DNA of 64,000 nucleotides, taken from positions 62,001 through 126,000 of the forward strand of contig NZ_VWXD01000001.1 in the NCBI RefSeq assembly GCF_011752625.1, given 5' to 3'. The position numbers and the translations under genes were made by a program. Shown in pieces: positions 36,951 through 46,117 of this stretch (position 1 is its first letter; every line of letters begins with the position of its first letter). Below the pieces are notes generated by a model. It was not told the origin of the DNA. It did not search any database and saw only the letters and a program-made list of their open reading frames with translations. This DNA is from Candidatus Pantoea formicae. Its GTDB lineage: Bacteria > Pseudomonadota > Gammaproteobacteria > Enterobacterales > Enterobacteriaceae.

Positions 36951-37691
36951 TCAAAACACCATGCCGCCGGCAACATCAATAGTACTGCCGGTAATCCAAC
37001 CTGCATCTTCACCGATCGCAAAAGCCACCGCAGCCGCGATATCGCGTGGATAACCTGCACGCCCTAGCGGCGTTTTCTCGACAAAGTGATCGAGGAATGG
37101 CTGCACCATCTCGGTGTTGCCTTCGGTGAGCGTCAGTCCCGGCGCAATTCCCACCACACGGATTTGTCGTTCACCCAGTGCCAAAGCCAGAGATCGGGTC
37201 AGCACATCCACTGCACCTTTCGTGGCGCAATAAACCTGAGCCACCGGACTGGGGCTTTTACTGACGCCGGAACTGATGTTCACAATCACGCCACCTGCCG
37301 ACATCACTTTTGCCGCCGCCTGCGTGGTGAGCAGTAAACCCCGAACATTTAAATTGAAATGCGCATCAATGGATTCAGCGCTGATGGTTTCCAGGGTATC
37401 CATGCGGTAGATACCGGCGTTATTGATTAACACATCCAGGCGACCATATTCCGCGACCGCCGCCTCTATCAGCGGTGCAATCTGCTGCGGCTGAGCGAGA
37501 TCGGCCTGAAACGCGATGGCCTGCCCCCCTGCCGCAACAATGGTATCGACAACACGCTGGGCAGCAGCGCTATTACTGGCGTAATTCACCACCACTTTGG
37601 CGCCCTCTTCGCCAAGACGCAGCGCGATGCCTGCACCGATACCGCTGGATGCGCCGGTGACGATAACCACCTTGCCGTTAATATCTTTCAT
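36951..37691 (-). CDS. SDR-family NAD(P)-dependent oxidoreductase
   Basis: Short-chain dehydrogenase/reductase of 246 residues, classical type. Cofactor motif TGASSGIGAGIALRL (about 12-26), NNAG motif at about 89-92 (VLINNAGIYR), catalytic Ser in VNISSGVSKS and Tyr-x3-Lys in YCATKGAV (about 153-157). The C-terminus GWITGSTIDVAGGMVF is typical of FabG/3-oxoacyl-reductase-like members. NYAS after strand two suggests NADP preference. Divergent from the LysR regulator 69 bp away, which probably controls it. The substrate is unknown. Confidence 0.91.
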   Translation of the reverse strand: MKDINGKVVIVTGASSGIGAGIALRLGEEGAKVVVNYASNSAAAQRVVDTIVAAGGQAIAFQADLAQPQQIAPLIEAAVAEYGRLDVLINNAGIYRMDTLETISAESIDAHFNLNVRGLLLTTQAAAKVMSAGGVIVNISSGVSKSPSPVAQVYCATKGAVDVLTRSLALALGERQIRVVGIAPGLTLTEGNTEMVQPFLDHFVEKTPLGRAGYPRDIAAAVAFAIGEDAGWITGSTIDVAGGMVF

Positions 37692-37760
37692 GGCTTTCTC
37701 CTGTTGGCTGAGAAAGCCATGTTAATCTCTGCATTAAATGGATAAAGCGGGGTAATCGAC

Positions 37761-38681
37761 ATGACTTATGAAGCAGAGCTTAATAATTTTGCTATCGCAC
37801 CAGAGCTATTACCGGCCTTAGTCAACTTTACCCGCGTGGCACATCACGGCAATTTCAGCCGCGCGGCAGCGGAGCTGGGGATGTCCCCGTCGGCGTTATC
37901 TCAGTCAGTACGTAAACTGGAGGAGCGGCTGGGTATGCGTTTACTGCGCCGCTCAACGCGCCATGTCAGCCTGACCGAGTTAGGCGAGCGACTGCTTGCA
38001 GAGATCGTACCCGCACTGAATGTCATCAACACCGCGTTTGTCAGCGCCAGCGAGTCACGCGACACGCCATCCGGCATCTTGCGCTTGAATGTCTCGCGCT
38101 CTGCGGCGGAGATTGTGGTGTTGCCGCACCTCGCCGCGTTCAATAAACAGTATCCCGACGTCATCATTGATATGCACTGCAGCAATGATTTAACCGACAG
38201 CATTGCCGGAGGGTTTGATGCCGGCATCCGCTTGGGTGAGAGCCTCGATTTGGATCGCATTGCGATGCGCATAGGCGGTCCACAACGCATCGCAACTTTT
38301 GCCGCCCCGGCTTACTTACAAGAGCATGCAGCGCCCATCACTCCAGCAGATCTGTTGCAGCATCAGTGCGTCACAGTTCGGTTGGCGAAAGGACTTTATC
38401 AGTGGGAGTTCGAGCAGAACGGCACGCGCTTTGATGTAGAGACGCGCAATACGGTCATTACTAATGACGGTGATCTGCTGGTGGATGTGGTGCGGCAGGG
38501 GCTGGGAGTGGGTTGTGCGTTTGAGGCATCGGTGCAGGAGGATTTCGCAAAAGGCACGCTGGTGCCGCTGCTGGAAGCCTGGTGGCCAACGTATTCGGCG
38601 TTTTATATTTATTATGATAGTCGGTTGCATATTCCTTCGAAGTTGAGGGCGTTTTTGGGATTTATGAAGGGGCGGTTTTAG
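37761..38681 (+). CDS. LysR-family transcriptional regulator
   Basis: Regulator of 306 residues, CrgA/AaeR-like subgroup. N-terminal winged helix-turn-helix at about 18-75 (HHGNFSRAAAELGMSPSALSQSVRKLEERLG) and an effector-binding domain with the subgroup motif GFDAGIRLGESLDLDRIAMRIG. Divergent from the SDR gene, so it likely regulates that gene. It is followed directly by an AT-rich island whose base composition differs sharply, marking a boundary of horizontally acquired DNA. Confidence 0.92.
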   Translation: MTYEAELNNFAIAPELLPALVNFTRVAHHGNFSRAAAELGMSPSALSQSVRKLEERLGMRLLRRSTRHVSLTELGERLLAEIVPALNVINTAFVSASESRDTPSGILRLNVSRSAAEIVVLPHLAAFNKQYPDVIIDMHCSNDLTDSIAGGFDAGIRLGESLDLDRIAMRIGGPQRIATFAAPAYLQEHAAPITPADLLQHQCVTVRLAKGLYQWEFEQNGTRFDVETRNTVITNDGDLLVDVVRQGLGVGCAFEASVQEDFAKGTLVPLLEAWWPTYSAFYIYYDSRLHIPSKLRAFLGFMKGRF

Positions 38682-39036
38682 GGGTGTTTTGAGTAGTTTT
38701 GCTGAGAATCTTTAGTGCGGGTTATTTTATAAAAACAATAAAATTCATATAGTTAACATTATTAATAAACACTATCAATCTAAGCACTCAACATCATAAT
38801 TATGTTAAATTTGTTCATGCACTTTAACATGGAATATAAAATAAACTTCTTACCACTTATAGATTTTCATACCCTTCAATCTAACATGGTCTTTTTGTTC
38901 AAAAAAAAACCTAACATTGTAAAATGTTATCGTTTCACATTAAAAAAAAACATGGCAATATAAGATGTTTCCTAATTTAACGAATTCTTTATAGTTTCTC
39001 ATAGAAATCATCACGATTTAACTCAAGGAGATGAGG
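38682..39036. promoter_or_regulatory. AT-rich leader of the two-gene island with repeated AACAT motifs
   Basis: About 350 bases with no gene and long A-tracts. The motif AACATGG occurs at 38826, 38883 and 38949 (TAACATGG in the first two), and two palindromes share its core: AACAT-N7-ATGTT at 38790-38806 and TAACATT-GTAA-AATGTTA at 38912-38929. The sequence ends with AAGGAG at 39025-39030, six bases before the chosen start codon. The repeats look like binding sites for a regulator; none is encoded nearby. Confidence 0.5.
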
Positions 39037-40725
39037 ATGCTTGTCAGATTATCTGGTTCTGGTTACAAAGCATTTGAAAGTTTTTCAATAGATATCAAAC
39101 CATTAACGATACTTCTTGGAGCAAATAGCTGCGGTAAGAGTGCAATATTAAATGCATTTTTGATGCTTTCTCAATCTGTTGATGCGGCCTCCCTCTCTGA
39201 ATCGCCATTGAGGCTCAATGGCAATAGAATTGGGATGGGAGAGCCACTTAACATTATGAAAGATAAAAATGAAAATACATTATTAAATTTTAATTTCGAA
39301 TGTAATGATGTCAAAGGTGCTAAGTCGTTACTTGACACAGCAAGACGCGAGTGTATGGAGGCGCATTTTGATATCAGTAGATATATATTTCAAGTTTTGA
39401 GGCGCAATAAAGATATTGAATCATCTGTTTTTAATTCGTTAATGGAGATGGAATCTCTTTATTATAGAAATGATGTCTATAACTTTAATCAAATGAAAGA
39501 CATTAATGGAAAAACACAAAGACTTATTAGACGATTTAGAAAATTCAAAGAAACTGTTAAGATTTCAAATCGTTCGCCTATGGCTCAATCTAATCAAAGA
39601 TATATCGAGACTGTATCACTCCAAAAGATTGAAGATTGTCTTACTCACTTAGTCCCCTTATCTATAAACAGACTGGTCGCACAGAAAATTGATTACTCAT
39701 TTATGTACAACCAGAGAAAAAATACAATTTGGATTAAGGAGTGTAAGATATCAAACAAAGCAGGCGAGATGGTGCTTTCTATAAAATCCGATGGTAAGAA
39801 TGAACTTAATTTATACTCTGATGTAATAAACAATGAGATAATTAAACGATCTAAAAGCGATATAAAGAAAGTTATTAATTTAGATTCATTGCTCATAACC
39901 AATTCCGATCCGTATAAGTTCTATTATAACAATTTCCCTGGGGCTATTCCGAATCCAGTTGCAACCTACATAAATAGGATTTTATCAGCTGCCTTAAGAG
40001 ATTTAAATAACTCTCTCTCAGGCAGCCAAGTTAATCATGTTAGTCCACTTCGGGCTTTTCCTCAGCGCTATTATTTGTTAGATAAAGCTATTTATCATAA
40101 GCAGCTAAACGTGTTAGATGGAACAGAACTTGCTGAAGTTCTTAGGAATAGACCTGATATTAAAACAGCAATTAATAATCTCTTTATGCAGTTTAACATT
40201 GCAATTGAAGTAGAAAAGGTAAACGATATCATCCATAAAATAACTGTAAATCAAGATGCTGTTAATCTTGAGTTAACTGACGTTGGATTTGGTATTTCAC
40301 AAGTTTTACCAATTTTAGTACAAGCTCTTCTATCACCGTCTAATTCAATAACTATTATAGAACAACCTGAGATTCATCTTCATCCAAAAATGCAAGCGTG
40401 GCTAACAGATGCACTGATTTACATAGCACTAGAAAAGAATATAAAATTTATAATTGAAACACATAGTGATGCCTTGGTTAGAAGACTTCGATTGCGAATA
40501 GTAGATGAGAGTAACCCTCTCACAGAAAATGATGTCTCAATCTACTACCTCGAAAGAAATAGATTGAAAAATCGCACTGACATGAAGTTAATACCTGTTA
40601 CACCTGACGGTGATATTTCATGGCCTTCTGAATTCATGGATGTTGAGATAAACGACACTATCGAAATCCAACAAAAAAGAATCGAAAAAAGATTAAAAAG
40701 AACAGAGGGTGATTGGAATGCCTAA
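39037..40725 (+). CDS. DUF3696-type AAA ATPase (ABC/SMC-like), candidate defence protein
   Basis: Predicted ABC-type ATPase of 562 residues related to the AAA_15/AAA_21 and OLD-family ATPases of phage-defence systems. Walker A is GANSCGKS (about 28-35). A long middle insert (about 85-310) is rich in Lys/Asn/Ile. The signature region is LTDVGFGISQVLP, Walker B is ITIIEQPEIHLHP, and the H-motif is FIIETHSDALV. The tail segment DGDISWPSEFMDVE resembles the DUF3696 C-terminus; no TOPRIM domain follows, so it is not a full OLD nuclease. AAGGAG precedes ATG 39037 by six bases; the ATG at 39031 abuts it and is too close. Codon use is strikingly AT-rich compared with both flanks. It overlaps its partner by 8 bp. 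Confidence 0.82.
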   Translation: MLVRLSGSGYKAFESFSIDIKPLTILLGANSCGKSAILNAFLMLSQSVDAASLSESPLRLNGNRIGMGEPLNIMKDKNENTLLNFNFECNDVKGAKSLLDTARRECMEAHFDISRYIFQVLRRNKDIESSVFNSLMEMESLYYRNDVYNFNQMKDINGKTQRLIRRFRKFKETVKISNRSPMAQSNQRYIETVSLQKIEDCLTHLVPLSINRLVAQKIDYSFMYNQRKNTIWIKECKISNKAGEMVLSIKSDGKNELNLYSDVINNEIIKRSKSDIKKVINLDSLLITNSDPYKFYYNNFPGAIPNPVATYINRILSAALRDLNNSLSGSQVNHVSPLRAFPQRYYLLDKAIYHKQLNVLDGTELAEVLRNRPDIKTAINNLFMQFNIAIEVEKVNDIIHKITVNQDAVNLELTDVGFGISQVLPILVQALLSPSNSITIIEQPEIHLHPKMQAWLTDALIYIALEKNIKFIIETHSDALVRRLRLRIVDESNPLTENDVSIYYLERNRLKNRTDMKLIPVTPDGDISWPSEFMDVEINDTIEIQQKRIEKRLKRTEGDWNA

Positions 40726-41713
40726 TGCACATTGCCTATGCCCTGATTTTGTATCTAATCATATTGCTGACCCTGTTATTTTTAGTGATGTATTTATGGG
40801 GAGACTGTTGAACTCAGATGATCAAATAATTTTAGATGAAGGTGGATTGTTAGACCTTGCATATACTAAAGCTGTTAGTAAAAGTACGGATGCATTTACT
40901 TTTTTTAAAGTGTGGCAGGCAGGGTTAAATTCTAAAAATAATGGTAAGGTATTACTTGCCCCTAACTGTCTAAATGATGATGACTATGGGTTGGTTTTTG
41001 ATGTAACTAGAGTTGCAGCATCAACATTTGACAAAAAAATCCTTGCTGTTAATAATGAAAATTATCGTCCATATCTTGAGCAAATGTCTTCTTTAAGAAT
41101 TTCTTTATATAATCTTCAGAATATTATGCCGCAGTGTATTAGCAACCCCTTTCCCAAAAAACTCTCATTTGACGTACTTAGTCATGATATTGGATGGATT
41201 CTTCACCGTTTAGCTCGTACTAAAAGTAAAGGTAATTCTGAAGATGATTACAATGACCACCTGAGAAATATGTTGTTATGTAAGCATTATGAAGTAAAAG
41301 ACCAAACTCGAGAAGGAGACTCTGCTAGTAGAATTAGCGCAGGAGAGTTAGATGTTGTTATAGAAAGCAATAATTACCTATTTTCTATCATTGAAGCAAT
41401 GAAGTTAAATTCTCTAAATGTAGCCTACATTAACGAACATTACAGTAAACTCCTAACAAATTATAATCCGTTGGGCATTACTAATTCGCACCTTATAACT
41501 TATTTTTACGGCAGGGATTTTGAAGCATGGTGGGGTCGGTATGTTATACATATCTCTGATATCGACCTATCATCTCTTGGATTGCCGTCTAGCACCACAA
41601 AAGTTGGTACTCAAGTAGAGGATATGCCCTATACTTCTTTAAAGAAACTCACTCAGTATTTTGAAGTTGACGGAAACTCATTTTCTACAGTTCATTATGC
41701 AGTGAAATTTTGA
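40718..41713 (+). CDS. Partner protein with PD-(D/E)xK-like motif
   Basis: Protein of 331 residues not recognised as a named family. The C-terminal half has the layout of a restriction-type nuclease core: an acidic helix SEDDYNDHLRNMLL (about 174-187), GELDVVI with Asp at about 212, and SIIEAMKL with Glu 226 and Lys 229. The last pair is E-x-x-K instead of the canonical E-x-K, so catalysis may be altered or lost. No membrane segment. The start at ATG 40718 follows GAGGGTG, preferred over a GTG nine bases earlier. It is translationally coupled to the ATPase gene and ends 14 bp before a terminator. Together they look like an ATPase-effector defence pair. Alternatives are a sensor or an inactive nuclease-fold adaptor. 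Confidence 0.6.
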   Translation: MPNAHCLCPDFVSNHIADPVIFSDVFMGRLLNSDDQIILDEGGLLDLAYTKAVSKSTDAFTFFKVWQAGLNSKNNGKVLLAPNCLNDDDYGLVFDVTRVAASTFDKKILAVNNENYRPYLEQMSSLRISLYNLQNIMPQCISNPFPKKLSFDVLSHDIGWILHRLARTKSKGNSEDDYNDHLRNMLLCKHYEVKDQTREGDSASRISAGELDVVIESNNYLFSIIEAMKLNSLNVAYINEHYSKLLTNYNPLGITNSHLITYFYGRDFEAWWGRYVIHISDIDLSSLGLPSSTTKVGTQVEDMPYTSLKKLTQYFEVDGNSFSTVHYAVKF

Positions 41714-41726
41714 TTAGTAATAAGAC

Positions 41727-41749
41727 AAACCCGGGTAGCCCCGGGTTTT
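41727..41749 (+). terminator. Rho-independent terminator of the ATPase/nuclease-like operon
   Basis: Perfect 9-bp stem AAACCCGGG / CCCGGGTTT with a four-base loop TAGC, ending in TTTT, 14 bases after the stop of the second gene. It defines a two-gene transcription unit. Confidence 0.9.
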
Positions 41750-42226
41750 CCAACCCACTTATATTTCAAAAAATCGGTTCTTAAAATTATCGACTTGCAG
41801 ATCTTAATGCATCCCGATTCTCATGTGATCGCGATTGCTAATTTTATAGTTAAAATAATTAAAAAACTTCACACGCTTAAATTTTATGATCCCCCCCCTT
41901 GCACTCATCAATTCAATACCTAACTCCACGACGTCTCATATTTTATAATTTTGTTTTTTAATCCTGCTGTCTACGCATCGGTAACCATCTTTTCATAATT
42001 GTCACAATACCAACTGCGTATAATAGGCACTTTATGAAATGGGAGGCTCTCGCACTCATCTACTGACAGCACGCCTCCCAAAAATATAACCTTATATAAT
42101 AATATTTTTATCAGTCTACTCCCTCGTGACTACCCGACTAATGCTGGATCATTTTTATAATTCTAACTTCATACATTAGGAATTATATAAATTCAGCTAG
42201 CCGCTGATAAAGATAAAAGAACAAAA
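41750..42226. other. AT-rich non-coding right flank of the island
   Basis: About 480 bases with no supported gene, low GC, ending at the stop of ddpF. No integrase, tRNA end or obvious direct repeat flanking the island was recognised. The composition switches to ordinary GC at about 42.23 kb. Confidence 0.5.
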
Positions 42227-43168
42227 TCATTGCCATAATTTTCGCCAACACCTAACCGCCCCACCACTCCCCAACTCCCTCAGCCCTTGCGGCTGTTCAC
42301 AACCCGCTCCGGCATACGGGCAACGTTCACGAAAATAACACCCTTGCGGCAATTTCCGATTCCCCGGCAACTCAGTATTCCCTGGCGCACCATCCAGCTC
42401 AGCCCCAATACGCGGCACAGACTCCATCAGCAACTGCGTATAAGGATGCTTTGGCGAATCCAGAACCTGTTTTGCTTCACCCAACTCTACGATCTGCCCT
42501 AGATACATCACCGCAACGCGGTCGCTCATATGGCGCACCACCGACACATTGTGCGATATCAGCACATAGGTGAGATTCCGCTGCCGCTGTAATTCCACCA
42601 GCAAATTCAAAATCTGCGCCTGCACCGAAATGTCCAGCGCGGAAGTCGGTTCATCCAGCACCATGATGTCAGGTTGGCCGGACAGAGCACGGGCAATGGC
42701 GATGCGTTGACGCTGCCCACCCGAGAAAGCATGTGGCGGGCGGTCGAGATATTCCGGGCGGATACCGACCTGTGCGGCCAGTGAGGCCGCCAATGCACGC
42801 CGCTCTTTTTCAGACGTGCGTGACTGAATCCACACCGGCTCGGTGATCGAGCGCCAAACCGGTAAACGAGGATCTAGCGAAGAGAGCGGGTCCTGGAACA
42901 CCATCTGCATCCCACGTCCGAGCCATGAATTGGTCGAACGCGCTAATTCAAGTTGGCCGGTACTGGGTTTGAGCATGCCCATCAACAGCTTGGCTAAGGT
43001 GCTTTTCCCACAACCGGATTCACCCACAATCCCCAGCGTTTCACCGCGCTCCACGCGCAAATCCAGGCCATTTAACGCGTGGACTTGCTCTGTCACCTTA
43101 CCGCGCCAGTTGGTTTTAGCCGGGAAATTGACGTGTACATCATTCAGTTCAAGCAGTGCTTCAGACAT
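42227..43168 (-). CDS. ddpF: Dipeptide ABC transporter ATP-binding protein (DdpF-like)
   Basis: One of two ATPases of an oligopeptide-type importer, 313 residues (E. coli DdpF about 308). Walker A GESGCGKST, signature SGGQRQRIAIARAL, Walker B IMVLDEPTSALD, H-loop LISHNVSVV and a C-terminal oligo_HPY extension with cysteine pattern CYFRERCPYAGAGCEQPQG. ATG 43168 (MSEALLE) overlaps the ddpD stop by 8 bp; an upstream start would add 63 residues read through ddpD. Last gene of the ddpXABCDF-like operon. Confidence 0.92.
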   Translation of the reverse strand: MSEALLELNDVHVNFPAKTNWRGKVTEQVHALNGLDLRVERGETLGIVGESGCGKSTLAKLLMGMLKPSTGQLELARSTNSWLGRGMQMVFQDPLSSLDPRLPVWRSITEPVWIQSRTSEKERRALAASLAAQVGIRPEYLDRPPHAFSGGQRQRIAIARALSGQPDIMVLDEPTSALDISVQAQILNLLVELQRQRNLTYVLISHNVSVVRHMSDRVAVMYLGQIVELGEAKQVLDSPKHPYTQLLMESVPRIGAELDGAPGNTELPGNRKLPQGCYFRERCPYAGAGCEQPQGLRELGSGGAVRCWRKLWQ

Positions 43169-44147
43169 GAGCGCGCTCCTGTTGTGGATACCAACAAGCC
43201 ACCTGGCGATTAGCTCGACCTTCGGTGTGCAGTTCCGGTTTGATACCGCAAGCTTCCCCGGCCGCAAAACAGCGTTCACGGAAGGCACAACCTGTCGGCA
43301 GTTTGGCAAGATTAGGCACCGTGCCGGGAATGGACGTGAGTTCAGAGCGCGGTTCACTGCCGTCCGGCGAGCAGGCCAACAGCCCTGCAGAATAAGGATG
43401 ATAAGGAGTCATCAGCACGGTATCGGTGGTTCCACTCTCAATCACCGCACCGGCATACATGACATAAAGACGGTCGCACAGTTGCGAAACTACCGCCATA
43501 TCGTGGCTGATAAACAATACCGCCGTGCCCGTTGCGCGCGCCTTCTGCTTCAGCAAGCGCAGCACCTGACGCTGCACGGTGACATCCAGTGCCGTGGTTG
43601 GCTCATCGGCAATGAGCAAGTCCGGCTCGCACGAGAAAGCCAATGCGATCATCACTCGCTGGCGCATCCCGCCCGATAACTCAAAGGGATAGCGTTCCAG
43701 CACACTTTGCGGGTCGGCGATCTGCATATCACTCAGCAATTCAATCGCCCGTGCTTTGGCCTGTTTGGTCGATAAAGGTTGATGCTGACGAATCACGTCC
43801 ACCATTTGCTTACCGATCCGACGAGTGGGATTCAGGGCGGTCATCGGCTCCTGAAAAATCATCGCCACCTTATTGCCGCGCAACTGGCGCATCTCCGCTT
43901 CGCTGGCACTCAGCACGTCTTTGCCCAGCACCTCAAGAGATCCGCCATTAATTTTGTAGCTGTCATGTGCAATCAGACGCATCGCCAACATGGCCGTGAC
44001 GGATTTTCCGGAACCTGACTCCCCCACCACACCCACGATTTCGCCGCGATTGATGTGCATAGATACACCATTCAATACGTTCACTTCTCCCTGAAAAACG
44101 GGAAAGCTCAACCGCAGATTCTCAATAGTCAGGATTCTGTCGCTCAT
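43161..44147 (-). CDS. ddpD: Dipeptide ABC transporter ATP-binding protein (DdpD-like)
   Basis: Second ATPase of the importer, 328 residues, same length as E. coli DdpD. Walker [11 protein letters not shown]-loop [13 protein letters not shown], signature [15 protein letters not shown], Walker [15 protein letters not shown], and an oligo_HPY tail with [15 protein letters not shown]. The start overlaps the ddpC stop (TGATG). It pairs with DdpF to power uptake of D-alanyl-D-alanine-type dipeptides. Confidence 0.93.
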   Translation of the reverse strand: MSDRILTIENLRLSFPVFQGEVNVLNGVSMHINRGEIVGVVGESGSGKSVTAMLAMRLIAHDSYKINGGSLEVLGKDVLSASEAEMRQLRGNKVAMIFQEPMTALNPTRRIGKQMVDVIRQHQPLSTKQAKARAIELLSDMQIADPQSVLERYPFELSGGMRQRVMIALAFSCEPDLLIADEPTTALDVTVQRQVLRLLKQKARATGTAVLFISHDMAVVSQLCDRLYVMYAGAVIESGTTDTVLMTPYHPYSAGLLACSPDGSEPRSELTSIPGTVPNLAKLPTGCAFRERCFAAGEACGIKPELHTEGRANRQVACWYPQQERAHV

Positions 44148-45040
44148 CAGTTACGCCCTCCGGCTTTCGGATCGAGTAGATCCTGCACACCATCACCAAA
44201 CAGATTGAACCCAACAGCCGTAATCAAAATTGCGGCACCGGGGAAGGTGCAATACCACCACTGATCCAGCACATAGTTGCGTCCCACGGCGACCATCGCG
44301 CCCCATTCAGCGGTCGGTTGCTGAGCGCCCAAGCCAATAAATCCTAAGGTCGCGGCCATCAGGATGGCACTGCCAATATCCAGCGAGGCTTGCACCACCA
44401 AAGGCGGCAACGCGTTGCGCAGAATATGCCAGCTAATCAGATGCCAGCGCGAAGCACCAAAGGTGCGCGAGGCCTCGACAAAGGTATGCTGCTTCACCAC
44501 CAGCGTTTGTCCGCGTGCCAGACGCACATAAAAAGGAATACGCACGATGGCAATCGCTAACATGGCGTTGAACAGGCTCGGTCCCAGTGCAGCGGCCAGC
44601 GCCATGGTCAGCACCAGCGACGGGATCGACAGCATGATGTCCATCAAACGCATGATCACGGCATCGCTGCGCCCGCCTAAAACACCTGACAAGCACCCGA
44701 GTAATGAACCGCTCACGCCCGCCAGCAGCACCACGGCCAGCCCTGCCGCGACAGATTGTTGCGAGCCAATGATCACGCGGCTAAACAAATCGCGTCCCAC
44801 TTCATCGGTGCCAAACCAGTGTGCCGCACTCGGTGCCTGTAAACGTTCGGCCAAATTGATGGCGTTGGGATCTTGCGGTACTAGCCAGGGGGCAAAAATC
44901 ATCAACAGCAACATCACCACAATAATGGCACCGCCGATCACGGTTAACGGGCTTTTGCTGATCATCCAGCATCGGCGCTTCCAGGCCAGCAGCCAAGGAC
45001 GGGTGCGGGTCGTTACCGCGTGTTCCTGTGTCAGCATCAT
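44147..45040 (-). CDS. ddpC: Dipeptide ABC transporter permease (DdpC-like)
   Basis: Inner-membrane permease of 297 residues, DppC/OppC type. An N-terminal OppC_N helix (about 28-50) precedes the segment HWFGTDEVGRDLFSRVIIGSQQS, followed by the BPD_transp_1 core with the EAA-loop sequence EASRTFGASRWHLISWHILRNALPPLVV. Five to six helices. It overlaps ddpB by 4 bp (ATGA). Confidence 0.93.
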   Translation of the reverse strand: MMLTQEHAVTTRTRPWLLAWKRRCWMISKSPLTVIGGAIIVVMLLLMIFAPWLVPQDPNAINLAERLQAPSAAHWFGTDEVGRDLFSRVIIGSQQSVAAGLAVVLLAGVSGSLLGCLSGVLGGRSDAVIMRLMDIMLSIPSLVLTMALAAALGPSLFNAMLAIAIVRIPFYVRLARGQTLVVKQHTFVEASRTFGASRWHLISWHILRNALPPLVVQASLDIGSAILMAATLGFIGLGAQQPTAEWGAMVAVGRNYVLDQWWYCTFPGAAILITAVGFNLFGDGVQDLLDPKAGGRN

Positions 45041-46059
45041 TTTTCAGCTCCCCTGCCCATACGCGGATCTATCCAAAGGTAAAGCAAATCGACAAACAGG
45101 TTCACCAGCACGTAAGCGAAGGACACTACAATGGCGAACCCCATCACCGCCGGGAAATCCAGTGCCTGAATGGAAGAGACCACATAAGCACCCATGCCCG
45201 GCCAGGCAAAGACGGTTTCCGTCAGCACCGCTCCATACAGCAGATCGCCTAACGCCAGCCCTAATACGGTAACGGAGGGGATCAACGCGTTCGGTAAGGC
45301 GTAGCGCACCACGATGGTGAACTTACTCAAGCCACTGGCGAGCGCGGTACGAACATAGTCTTCGCTCAATTGTTCCAGCATCGCCGAACGGATCTGACGT
45401 GCCACGATGCCCAAATGCACAAAGGCGAGCGTGGCCGCGGGCAGAATCAAATGCGTCAGCGCGTTGAAAAACACATCCAAATCGCCGCTGAGTAAGGAGT
45501 CAATCAGGTAGAAGCCGGTCACCCGCGCTGGAGGATCCAGCCAGTCGTCGAGACGACCGCCACCGGGCAGCAAATTAAGTTTGCCGTAGAACAACACAAT
45601 CACGCCCAAACCTAACCAGAACGCCGGAGTGGAAATGCCGGTCAGCGCCAGCAGCCTTACCAGATGGTCAAGCCAGCGATTTTTATACACAGCAGACAAC
45701 ACGCCGAGCGGCACACCGACCACCAGTGCAATTAATAGCGCGCAAAATGCCAGTTCCAGCGTGGCGGGGAAAAAGTTTTTTAAATCTTCCAGCACCGGTC
45801 GCCCCGTGCGAATAGAGACGCCCAGATCGCCATGCAAAAGTTGTTCGACATAGCGAATAAACTGCTGCCACAGCGGCAAATCCAATCCCAGCTGCTGGCG
45901 GATATGCTGAACAATCTCATCACTGGCGCGATCGCCCGCCAGTAATCGTGCCGGATCACCAGGAATAAGGTGCGAAATGATAAAGGTGATCACACAAACC
46001 CCCGCGACCACCAATATCAGTCCCCAGCTACGCTGTCTGATTAAACTCCAGAAGCTCAT
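45037..46059 (-). CDS. ddpB: Dipeptide ABC transporter permease (DdpB-like)
   Basis: Inner-membrane permease of 340 residues, the same length as E. coli DdpB. DppB/OppB family: N-terminal helix then ITFIISHLIPGDPARLLAG, the segment DLGVSIRTGRPVLEDL, and the EAA-loop YVRTALASGLSKFTIVVRYALPNALIP. Six helices. It is separated from the binding-protein gene by a 58-bp space holding a stable hairpin, so its expression is probably lower than that of the binding protein. Confidence 0.93.
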   Translation of the reverse strand: MSFWSLIRQRSWGLILVVAGVCVITFIISHLIPGDPARLLAGDRASDEIVQHIRQQLGLDLPLWQQFIRYVEQLLHGDLGVSIRTGRPVLEDLKNFFPATLELAFCALLIALVVGVPLGVLSAVYKNRWLDHLVRLLALTGISTPAFWLGLGVIVLFYGKLNLLPGGGRLDDWLDPPARVTGFYLIDSLLSGDLDVFFNALTHLILPAATLAFVHLGIVARQIRSAMLEQLSEDYVRTALASGLSKFTIVVRYALPNALIPSVTVLGLALGDLLYGAVLTETVFAWPGMGAYVVSSIQALDFPAVMGFAIVVSFAYVLVNLFVDLLYLWIDPRMGRGAEK

Positions 46060-46071
46060 ATTGCCTGCCTT

Positions 46072-46095
46072 AGCAGGGCCAGAATTGGCCCTGCT
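46072..46095 (-). terminator. Intercistronic hairpin between ddpA and ddpB
   Basis: Perfect 10-bp inverted repeat AGCAGGGCCA / TGGCCCTGCT with a four-base loop, 22 bases after the ddpA stop, without a U-tract. As in other binding-protein operons, it should protect the upstream mRNA end and cause partial termination, giving more binding protein than permease. Confidence 0.65.
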
Positions 46096-46117
46096 GATTA
46101 AGGATGAATATCGATGG

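Noticed and set aside
39031..39036. ATG at 39031 as start of the island ATPase
   Set aside because: It directly abuts AAGGAG with no spacer; the ATG at 39037 has proper spacing and begins the conserved strand.
40718..41713. Calling the pair Gabija, Septu or PARIS
   Set aside because: There is no TOPRIM in the ATPase, no UvrD-like, HNH or AriB-like partner; naming it would go beyond the evidence.
38682..42226. Prophage, integron or transposon carrying the island
   Set aside because: No integrase, transposase, tRNA end or flanking repeat was recognised.
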